From Pelodera strongyloides (lineage: Eukaryota; Nematoda; Chromadorea; Rhabditida; Rhabditidae), in the NCBI GenBank assembly GCA_036852015.1, contig JAANDG010000592.1, positions 1 through 64,000 of the forward strand: a stretch of 64,000 nt of DNA, read 5' to 3'. How positions within the stretch are numbered: position 1 is the first letter of the stretch; each line of letters starts with the position of its first letter. The notes below the pieces were generated by a model. It searched no databases. It was not told the DNA's origin and saw only the letters and a list, made by a program, of their open reading frames with translations. This document shows, in pieces, positions 57,101 through 64,000 of the stretch. The translations under genes were made by a program, and so were the position numbers.

Positions 57101-57125
57101 CATTGCCCGTCTTATGATGCCCTTA

Positions 57126-57156
<31 letters not shown>

Positions 57157-57275
57157 GGTAATACAAACTTTCCACGTTGATACGGTAATTTCCTTATTTT
57201 AGGCACTACTACTGGTTTGAGGAGTTCCAATTTACCGCGCGCACAGGGAAGCATGTCATACCATTCTGGGTGTGA
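48600..57275 (+). CDS. Four-transmembrane protein, 7 exons
   Basis: Exons: 48600-48654, 54534-54709, 55106-55201, 55453-55562, 55997-56076, 56828-56945, 57203-57275. All are GT-AG and keep frame, giving 235 residues. The N-terminus is Pro/Gly-rich (NPPPGGPARVR). Four hydrophobic segments lie at about 48-68, 123-145, 151-172 and 193-213, with an acidic loop after the first that carries Asn-Ala-Thr (possible N-glycosylation) and Cys. This layout resembles LAPTM-like and similar nematode four-TM proteins, but I recognise no diagnostic motif and infer only an integral membrane protein. Exon 1 joins exon 2 across a 5.9-kb intron. The join is supported by phase and by an open frame through exon 2. 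If exon 1 is wrong, translation could start at ATG 54554. The last residues (IPFWV) lie in repeat-like sequence. Confidence 0.68.
48740..48905. repeat. CTACCGTAGG tandem repeats
   Basis: Units such as GTCTACCGTAGGCGTAGGCAC recur six or more times. Each contains the palindrome CTACCGTAG-like core. Confidence 0.9.
49060..49135. repeat. 17-bp tandem repeat (TTATGCTAATTATGCAC)
   Basis: Four to five units of ATTATGCTAATTATGCAC, AT-rich, with the octamer-like ATGCTAAT in each. Confidence 0.9.
49510..49612. repeat. (CT)n microsatellite
   Basis: Long CT run in intron 1 of the four-TM gene. Confidence 0.97.
49836..49991. repeat. MITE-1 copy, diverged
   Basis: TTTAAAGCGGCATAACATCCGG at the left and AAACCGTCCGTTATATTGCC at the right. 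Confidence 0.8.
50336..50530. repeat. MITE-1 variant
   Basis: AAAATGGTATGACACATGG at the left and TTGGTGTCATATTGCTTTAAAG at the right. Confidence 0.75.
51080..51204. repeat. MITE-1 short variant
   Basis: TTTTAAAGCGATATATCTGG at the left and GAGTTTCACCGCTTTAATAT at the right. Confidence 0.65.
51470..51665. repeat. 'TTCGCCAG' GC-rich repeat copy
   Basis: TTCTTCGCCAGACTCTCGCC, AGATTCTCGCGAATGCGC, GAGCAATCTCTGGC. Confidence 0.5.
51989..52167. repeat. MITE-1 copy
   Basis: TTTAAAGCAAAATACCAGCCGG at the left and CCGGCCTGTATTTCGCTTTAA at the right. The right TTTAA also forms the left border of the next element. Confidence 0.9.
52163..52647. mobile_element. Long palindromic TTAA element
   Basis: Arms of about 205 bp (TTTAAAGGGATAGGTTCACC ... 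GGATGAACCTATCCCTTTAA-type ends) are inverted copies around a ~75-bp spacer at 52375-52450. TTTAA at both borders suggests TTAA target preference, as in piggyBac or Kolobok-type non-autonomous elements. It sits in the end of the preceding MITE-1. Confidence 0.88.
53590..53725. repeat. (GA)n-rich tract
   Basis: GAGA repeats with interruptions, in intron 1 of the four-TM gene. Confidence 0.9.
53850..54165. repeat. (CT)n-rich tract
   Basis: Over 300 bp of CT, CTTT and C-run sequence. Confidence 0.95.
55061..55085 (-). repeat. Degenerate telomere-like repeats
   Basis: GCCTAAGCCTCAGCCTAATCC: about four imperfect TTAGGC units on the minus strand, in intron 2 of the four-TM gene. Confidence 0.55.
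55562..55735. repeat. ATGATATT/ATGATGATATGATAC tandem repeats
   Basis: Higher-order array of ATGATATT units with periodic GATGATATGATAC, beginning at the exon 4 donor. Confidence 0.92.
56117..56300. repeat. MITE-1 copy
   Basis: TTAAAGCGGAATATCGGCAGG at the left and ATCGGCTCGTATTTCGCTTTAA at the right. Confidence 0.88.
56340..56420 (+). repeat. R4 dispersed repeat fragment
   Basis: GTTAGTCAAGGGTGG, TTGTTCCACAGTGC, TTAGACGACGAGTTCCAGA. Confidence 0.45.
56555..56778. repeat. 36-bp minisatellite, about 6 copies
   Basis: Unit contains TGTACTGTACCAATTTAGCC and GTACCATTTTGGA. Open on both strands only because 36 is a multiple of three. Confidence 0.95.
57125..57155. repeat. (CT)n microsatellite
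   Basis: Pure CT run in the last intron of the four-TM gene. Confidence 0.95.
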
Positions 57276-57345
57276 TACCATTTTATAGGCTGTGCTCCAT
57301 TTTGGGTGTCTAACATTTCGGCCCTGGTACCATTTTGGTTGCGGT
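57240..57345. repeat. Degenerate minisatellite spanning a gene end
   Basis: Four diverged units of TACCATTTTGGGTGTG. They resemble the 36-bp minisatellite at 56.6 kb and include the stop codon of the four-TM gene. Confidence 0.6.
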
Positions 57346-59091
57346 AGAGTCATTTTTAATCGTAATCAGTGTGATATGACGCAAAAAGACTAACCGCAGA
57401 ACCACCATAACAAGCACATCGAATTTGCTCATATTGAGTTGTACATGGTCCAAATGTGGGCCAAAAGCGGTGGCACATATTTGGGCCAGGCCCATGGCTA
57501 GGGATCAGTAATTAGGAGTAATTAGAAGCAATTGCCCTGTATCGCGCCCACAGGGGAACACTATTACATATTACTTCCGTAATTGCCTTCCGATTTTTTA
57601 AAGCGAAATACCGGCCGGTTTTTAAACGCACCGTGCGCAACTGTGTTCTTACGTAATTTATACTAAGTTGCTCGAATTTAACTTTATTTTTTTATTTTAT
57701 CCTCACTTGCATAAGCTGCATAAAAATGATGGTCTATTCGATGTGTTTCAAATACCGGCCGGTATTTCGCTTTAACGTTAGACTTTAGGTTTGACAAGTA
57801 GTGCATAAAAATTGCATAACAATTGCAATTCAATTTTTTTTTTTGAATTTTAACTAACAAAGTAGATTCTTGAACTTCTTGAATATATTGAAGGCGAAAT
57901 ATCATTTTATTAATCACATTTTATGTTTGATGCTAGTAATTTTGAATTTTCGCTTAGACAATTAGACAATTAGTGTTGTGCTTTTCAACAGCGTGCCTCC
58001 TCATGGAATACCATCTAATATTGTAGAATATGAACTAATAACGCCTAAATTTCCTTGCATTGCATATAGTTAAACGGGTTGCAGATTATTATATTCGCTA
58101 AACATTACGAGTTTATGTTTTATGATTATGAACACACTTTCTACCTTCTTTTTGTTTTAATAAAGAAAGTTGTCATGTGTCATGTATTTGGAGTTTGTGA
58201 TTGTATGGTGGTTTGGTTATTTTCATTCAGAAGAACCTTGTGACGACGAATCATTATTAAAAATGATGGAGACTGTTTCATTTATAAACTGTTGGATGGT
58301 TTATTTTTATGGATCGAAGACCGTACAATCTCTGATTTCTGAAATGTATTTCTGATTATATAAAGGTTTATTGAGGATATGTAATGATTACTGCATGCCG
58401 TGAACCATACGCAGATGAACATGAAAAATGAGTAGAACAAAAATTCGTGCTCGCTTAGCGTAGATACAAACGAGTGCAGTTGTCCATCATACAGTTCAAA
58501 AACCAGTTGTCAGGCCGCTTTACGTACTTACCGGAAGAGCAGGACCAACCGCTCAATTTCCAGGAGGGTCAAGACATGTCTTACGGACTAGGTTCGGACT
58601 TCTTTTTTCGTTTCGGAATCAGAGTTTCGGATTTCAGAATTTCAGACTTTCAGACTTTCGGAGTTTCGGAGTTTCGGACTATGTTCACGTTTCGGTATCT
58701 TGAATCTTGACCACAGAAAAAAACTCCACAAACATTTTTTGCATTATATTAAAATCGATGTGAGTGAGATTTGATCCCGCCGTAACACAGACACACTCGG
58801 TTAGACAAGAAAAATATACAAATAATTTATCATACAAAACATTTAATATAGCTGAGACCACGCAAACTGTTTCTTCAATTCGTTAAATTTACGAAAAACC
58901 GACCTAAACACACTCAAAAATACTACGTTTCATACAATTTTCTTGTTGTCGATAAAGCTGAAGTATTAAGTATTAAAAAACAGAAATAGTCTATTAGTAT
59001 TAGTAGTATTGCTAGTAAATAAATAATACATAAAAAAAACAGGTTCAAGACTTGTATAAAAAGATTGACATCACTGAAAAGTAGTGCGAAA
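57276..59091. other. Convergent intergenic region
   Basis: Between the four-TM gene and the minus-strand Cys-rich gene. It holds one full MITE-1 copy, a fragment at 58475-58521, and an ATTTCAGACTTTCGGAG simple repeat near 58615-58680. AATAAA occurs at ~58160 (+). Confidence 0.6.
57597..57775. repeat. MITE-1 copy
   Basis: TTTAAAGCGAAATACCGGCC at the left and GGCCGGTATTTCGCTTTAA at the right. Confidence 0.92.
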
Positions 59092-60351
59092 CTAGCATTT
59101 ATACAATAAAAGATAAATTGAAATGCAGAAGGCAATCGTCTTTGAGATAACAGCCGAACGCAGCAAACTATCATCATAAACCTTTAATTCACCCTCTATT
59201 CTGAGTTCGTGCTCCACAGTTGGAGCCGGGGTGTTTGGATATCGAGTCGTAGATTCACCAGTGCAGTTGAACTTTTCTATCAGACGGCTTTTCCTGAACA
59301 AGCATAAATCTGCATAAAGGAACATCTGACCATTCTTCTATAGAGAGTGTAGTGCTTGCTTGAAATCGGTTTTCATTAGAGCAAATTGGTAGCAATTTCG
59401 TTTGCGAAGGAACAAGGTGCTCAATCACTATCATTGACCAGGAAGTGAACTAATTGAAACCAAAAACCCAGAGCAGGCCGGCCCGTATGTTTCAGGCACG
59501 GGGCCCGCGCGGAGTTCAGATCTCTTGCGAAGACGGGTCTAACTTTGAATGTTTTTTAAACATACGTAGGTCTAGATTAATACCATAAAAAACAACGCTT
59601 ACATGAGAAAACAGCACGCATTGTACGTGTTAACTTCCACCGAGTGCCGTTCTGTAGTGTGTGTTTTGGCCAAGTCGAGGTCGTTCTGGAGCTCGATCTC
59701 AAAATTAGCGCATACCTCGTGCATATCCTTCTTGAAGTCTGCACTATCTTTATGCTGAAAATGGAAAGTTCATCCCACATAAAACATCGCAAAAATGGAA
59801 GATTTCAACACATCCCCTAAGATTATCTCCTCCACTATAGGCCTGCAAGAGCAGGTACGGATAGTTTCAAGTAATAAGGCGACGAGTCAGGTAGATTAGA
59901 TTTCCGTTCATCACATTTAACGAAATTATAGGAAGCTATTTCACACAAATGCTTATTTAGCCAAAATGAAGCAAGAGTGAAATACTCTGGCCCTCAACCG
60001 CGCACCTAGCCGCCGCCCCCTCTTTTTGGTGGGGCACTGCACAGCACAGTTGAGGACCAGAGATCGCCAAGCAAGGCACCGCGTACCTATGCGTGTAGTT
60101 TGCATTTTCAATCTAAGCGGCTGGGAGTGTGGTACGTTGCGCACTCGGTAGCGCAGTGTACAAATTGTTGGAAAATTCTCAGCGTATTACCTTGAGGAAA
60201 TTCTTCTGGATATAATAACGAATGCAGTGTGTCGCTCGGTTTCCAAACTCGGCCATAACTCTCCAAGGGTCCTTTTCTTCTCTACATAGAACATAGGTAT
60301 CATTGTACATTCTCCCTTCTGATCGATCATTGCACCAGCCCCATTTCGGGC
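59092..60351 (-). CDS. Secreted/anchored Cys-rich protein, 3' exons only (paralogue of 62495-63923)
   Basis: Exons 5' to 3': 60191-~60351, 59603-59754, 59092-59293, phase-consistent. The first encodes WCNDRSEGRMYND, YVLCREEKDPW and ATHCIRYYIQK, nearly identical to the plus-strand exon at 63756-63923. The second has CANFEIELQ and NACCF. The third has an N-glycosylation-like NCT, a Pro/Thr stretch and a hydrophobic end (TIAFCISIYLLLYKC) that could be a GPI-attachment signal or a TM segment. Upstream of ~60351 the homology breaks at a GC-rich GTGTAGGCGG repeat, and no partner for the other 5' exons was found. I read it as a truncated duplicate, probably a pseudogene, although the remaining frame is open. 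I recognise no named domain. Confidence 0.6.
59995..60140. repeat. Degenerate copy of the 43-kb palindrome family
   Basis: CTCAACCGCGCACC, GAGGACCAGAGATC, GGCACCGCGTACC, GTAGTTTGCA and GCGGCTGGG occur in the order of the arm at 43215-43330. It lies in the intron between the first two exons of the minus-strand Cys-rich gene. Confidence 0.65.
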
Positions 60352-60600
60352 CTGGTGTAGGCGGCGCACTGGTCCAGTGCAGGCATGGTGTAGGCCTGAG
60401 GACGGCGATCTTCAACTTTCGTGTGTATTTTAGTTCGCCTACACCACGCCTACATCGGGCCCACACCAGGCACACCAGCCGCCCACATTTCCTGTGTCTC
60501 TCGAGCAACTTTCTCATTTATGGGCGAGGTGTAGGCGGGGTGTAGGCGACACACCTTTTTCGGGCCCAGTGTAGGCCGCGCACCGGCCAAGTTTCCTCAG
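60345..60600. repeat. GTGTAGGCGG GC-rich repeat
   Basis: TTTCGGGCCTGGTGTAGGCG and TTTTCGGGCCCAGTGTAGGC bound it in direct orientation. Shorter GGTGTAGGC and GCCTACACC words lie inside. It interrupts the homology of the adjacent exon. Confidence 0.75.
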
Positions 60601-61249
60601 TGTATTTAGTATCAACCGCTATACGGGCAATTATACACTACGGTATTAGTAAAACGCATACGCAGTGATTTCTCTCCCTGAGTTCGTTTTTGCTGTACTT
60701 TGGTGCTGGAACCGTATTTTTCTTCACATCTTTGAATATTTAATGAAAAAAACACGACGAATTTGTAGTGGCTGCGACCCTTTGAGCGGGAGATTTAATT
60801 TTTGGAGGCGTGTCCTCATTGTACCTTTTTCAGTCGAGTCCAATGTATGACGGATCGTACAAGTACGTTTATTTCCATACACAATGCGAAAAATGCTTTT
60901 TTGGCCACGTTATTTTTCCTGTTTCTATTCACTTACGTTGTTTTTTTATGTTGTTTTTCTGTAATAGCACTAGTTATATTATTTTTGACTAAAAAGACCC
61001 AAATTGGATACCATTTCGCTATAAGGCGGAAGCTGTATGTTGCATTAAGTTGCATGCAAATCAACGCATTTTGCTAGTATTATAATGGGGTCTCGTTGTA
61101 TGGCAGTTTGCTTCCAAGCATCAAATGTGCATCTCGTGCATGATTTTGCATACACCATTGAAAGTTAGAAAATGCACCATTGATAATACTAGACGAGGCG
61201 AAAATGCAGTTTATGCACGCTCGAAAAAAATAGTCCTGTGGCTACCGCC

Positions 61250-61350
61250 GCGGGACCATTTTCTGCGCGCACGCCACATCATGCGGGAAAGTATGCACGC
61301 ACGCCTAAAACGTGCGGGAAAGTATGCGCCGCACTATGCGCCCCAGAACG
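61250..61350. repeat. 'gcgggaaagtctgcg' family copy
   Basis: CATGCGGGAAAGTATGC through GCGCCCCAGAACGTAG, almost identical to 24918-25001. Confidence 0.9.
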
Positions 61351-61715
61351 TAGTAGATCCAACCCGAACGATAAATTTGCATGTTTCCCTTTCGGAAAGA
61401 GCAACCTGAACGCGCCCTTAGGGTATCATTCAAATCAGCATCGGACACAAATTTGCATAACAATTATGAAATCGACAATCCATGCCGCGTGGATAAAACA
61501 TCGCACGGTTATATGAACACGTTCTCTTCAACTATTCATTCGAATGTTGATCATACTAAAAGTCTTTTTGCTTCAAATACTGCGACTGCACGTAAACGCC
61601 GAGAAGTATATAGGATTATGTAGTACTCAACCGGCTTCAAAGCTACCTTCTAACGGTGTGTTGCTTCGTTCCATGTTGCGTGACACATTGCATTTAAAAA
61701 GTGGTGTGTCTGAAA

Positions 61716-62036
61716 GTCAGGTAACCCCTACTGTAGATGACTCTGTCTGATTCTCCGTGTCAAATAGGATGCAATTTTTACTCCAATTTTCAGGCGCAAC
61801 ATTCACGCAGATACCAGCAATTTACCACGGCCAGTCATACCCAACAATCCATCGCAGTGGTCACGCCCATTCGCACCGATGGGACTGATTGGCCAGTATG
61901 CTAGATTGGGCGTGGCAATTGCACTGTTGGCGAATCAGCCATGGTAAATTGCTAGTAACTGTTTGAATGTTGCGCCTGAAAAATTGGAAAAAATGCATCC
62001 TACCATATTTGAGGCTGAGAGGGGTTACCTGATCGA
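61716..62036. repeat. MITE with CAGGTAACCCC ends
   Basis: CAGGTAACCCCTACTG at the left faces GAGGGGTTACCTG at the right. AGGATGCAATTTTTACTCCA / GAAAAAATGCATCCT and CAGGCGCAACATTC / GAATGTTGCGCCTG continue the symmetry, with a centre near 61880. Confidence 0.88.
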
Positions 62037-62494
62037 CCCTTGAAATGTCCTTTACCATTACCCACTCACCACGTTTATGGTCTCATCCTAAGTAGAATTT
62101 GACTATAATTCGCTTAAAATTCGCTAGTTAGAATGTTTTACGCCGATCCATTTTCGAATGGAATTAGGTAGTTAAATCGAATATCCAGAAAAAAAACGTT
62201 AGATAATTATTTTTCTTTAAATCAAAAACGAAGATCCTTGTAATCCTTGTTTATAATATTCAAACCAGCACTACTCAGTTCTCGAGCGCGATGTGTAATT
62301 GCCGTTACACCTCTAAAAGTAGGACGTGAGCGCTGTCATCGCCCGTAGAACGCGCTTATTAGCTACGCGCGCTGTGCGGCCACGCATTTTGTGCTACGCG
62401 GGCACGGCGACCGGCGCCAAGCCATCCGCTAAAGTATCTTCGAGCTGAGTAGGCGCTGCGCTGTATTTTCCGCTAACCCTCATTTCATGTTTAG

Positions 62495-63923
62495 ACATTC
62501 GGTGCAATCGTCACAACTACACGGATTTTCGAGACGTTCACCATGTTGATTTCACCGGTCAAGACGTCCTAAATAAGCATAGTTGTGCAATGTACGAATG
62601 TCATGGGCCACATTTGTGCATGGAGCAGAAGTGTAGCACTAATAAGACGCGCGAGTGTCTTGCCGAATGTGTGCGCGATTTTAACAATGCCGACGACAAG
62701 GACAGGGAGCCCCTTCCACCGTGTCAATATTTGCCCGGCGAAATTGCTTTCAGCTACGAGCTTCCGACAATATACACGCTGCGCATTTCGGATGAGCTGT
62801 TTGTGAGTTTTATTGCGCATTTCGGATGAGCTTTTGTGGTTCTTTGTTCATTTCGGATGAATTATTTGTGAGTTTTATTTCGCATTTCGGATAAGCTTTT
62901 GTGAGTTTTCTTGGTTCCATTTGCATTGTATTTTTTGAATTACCGACCAACAGCTGACAGTATTCACAATACGGAAACTAGCATTCATCTACCGATGCTC
63001 CCCATTACAGGGGCATGCGCAAATGCTAAATGCCCTTGACTTACAGTCTATGGCAACGGTATGTTAGATAATGGAAATAACGATAATTATAATAGCAATT
63101 CAGCTACAAAATCAGATACTTGTACGGGAATGGCGCAAAGACGTGGAACCCAATGAACCAGAAAAGTTTTATCACGTGAGTTCTATTCACAACCTTCTCT
63201 CAAATGATCACGTACATAACATTGCATAAGAAACGGAAGAGGACCGTTTGGTGACGGCTCCCTGTTGTTGTTTTCGTGGACTTTGGTGACCAGCAAACGA
63301 CGGTTTTTTTTGTGCTTTCGGCAACCCTTCCGTTTTCTGTGTAGCGGCTGTTTATTCATATGTGGTGGTGAGATTCTGCTTCTGTGTTATACATTCAGAT
63401 TTTCAGATTGTAAACTCCTCCTATAATTACATTCTCAGTGGACGTGGGAATAACACACACTGTGTTGTAAGTTTGCTAGTGTGTTTTTATTCTCACAAGC
63501 AGAGTTTGATTTATCGTCTATCGGCCTTTGGAAACGCCCGTGCTAAAAGTCGGCCAAATCCAGCCAGTAGCTTCAAGACCACCCGTCATAGATTATAAAA
63601 ATAAAGACTACTTTCCCATAAGTCGAGTTCCGGTTGTCAAAGTAGCTGGAAACTACGTTGTTCATTGTCACCAAGTTAAGGTTAAGAATTAAGTATTGTA
63701 AATAAAGAATAACCCTTAATTAGTGCCCAAATATTTATGCATTTTTTGTGTTTAGGAAATTGAAAAGTCGATGGACTGGTGCAATGATAAACCAAATGGG
63801 AGAATGTACAATGATACCTATGTTCTCTGTAGAGAAGAAAAGGACATTTGGAGAGTTATGGCGGAATTTGGAAGCAGGGCGACACACTGCATTCGTTATT
63901 ATATCCAGAAGAACTTCATGAAG
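62495..63923 (+). CDS. Secreted Cys-rich protein (partial, open at both ends)
   Basis: Exons: 62495-62802, 62954-63058, 63104-63175, 63756-63923. Internal junctions are phase 0 and GT-AG. The first exon enters in phase 1, so a 5' exon (probably with a signal peptide) is missing or unrecognised. It is Cys-rich (IRCNRHNYTDF, CAMYECHG, HLCMEQKC, ECLAECV, PPCQYLPGE), with Asn-Tyr-Thr and Asn-Lys-Thr glycosylation sequons. The last visible exon (WCNDKPNGRMYND, VLCREEKDIW, ATHCIRYYIQ) is the paralogue of the minus-strand exon at 60191-60351. Further exons must lie beyond the window. No family recognised; I infer an extracellular, disulfide-bonded protein. Confidence 0.62.
62781..62912 (+). repeat. 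Four tandem copies of an exon end with its splice donor
   Basis: Units of 33-34 bp, each with CATTTCGGATGAGCT followed by a TTTGTGAGTTT-like donor, start near 62781, 62815, 62847 and 62879. The first overlaps the end of the coding exon at 62802. Confidence 0.88.
63232..63345. repeat. MITE-3 family copy
   Basis: CGGAAGAGGACCGTTTGGTG, TTTGGTGACCAGC, GACGGTTTTT, then GGCAACCCTTCCGTTTTCTG. Confidence 0.6.
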
Positions 63924-64000
63924 GTAGCATTTCACAACGATTCGTACAACGATACAGTGCAACGCGAAACTCAGTTGGTGCGTAACAATAAATGGGATTC

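Larger units (their letters stand above)
60601..62494. other. Divergent intergenic region
   Basis: Between the two paralogues. It holds a copy of the gcgggaaag repeat, a 320-bp inverted-repeat element and GC-rich sequence at 62280-62460. A hydrophobic frame near 60850-60990 (+) was not supported as a signal-peptide exon. Confidence 0.55.

Noticed and set aside
60802..61077. Hydrophobic frame as signal-peptide exon of the plus-strand Cys-rich gene
   Set aside because: No donor in the required phase, and the hydrophobicity comes from T-rich sequence.

Overview
The window looks like a nematode nuclear chromosome segment. Three things point that way. There are short TTAGGC arrays, the nematode telomere repeat, at 42121-42150 and 44725-44754. 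Several genes begin with a bare 3' splice acceptor a few bases before the first ATG, as expected for spliced-leader trans-splicing. A secreted protein carries thrombospondin type 1 repeats next to what may be the nematode C6 domain. I cannot name the species. Most of the sequence is introns and repeats, with unusually many (CT)n tracts and palindromic MITEs. All multi-exon models were built by hand from splice sites and reading phase.

Layout. 1-4060: 3' part of a BEL/Pao retroelement (end of integrase, DUF5641, a phlebovirus-Gn/Gc-like envelope with a frame break, probable 3' LTR). 4060-7960: non-coding, CT-rich. 7992-17261 (+): a 15-exon gene for a nuclear protein with two Myb/SANT-like (zeste-type) repeats that share an intron position. 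18678-28582 (-): a 19-exon secreted mosaic protein with signal peptide, Thr/Pro linkers, a C6-like region and four TSP1 repeats alternating with a small Cys-rich module. 30740-32147 (-): a short paralogue of its 5' end. 32.2-37.9 kb: repeats only. 37.9-41.0 kb (-): a Penelope-like retroelement with the GIY-YIG nuclease in front of the reverse transcriptase (Naiad/Chlamys order), one frameshift, and a candidate hammerhead ribozyme downstream. 42117-44761: an element-like block whose ends are inverted TTAGGC arrays and whose centre is a 1.07-kb GC-rich palindrome. 48600-57275 (+): a seven-exon four-TM protein with a 5.9-kb first intron. 59092-60351 (-) and 62495-63923 (+): divergent paralogues of a secreted Cys-rich protein; the minus copy lacks its 5' exons and the plus copy runs off the window.

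The host genes share no obvious pathway. The strongest theme is repeat-driven gene remodelling. Thr-rich exons are duplicated together with tRNA-like repeats, a MITE abuts a splice acceptor, and an exon end with its splice donor is tandemly repeated four times. Palindromic elements nest in each other, and unrelated-looking GC-rich repeats share a terminal motif.
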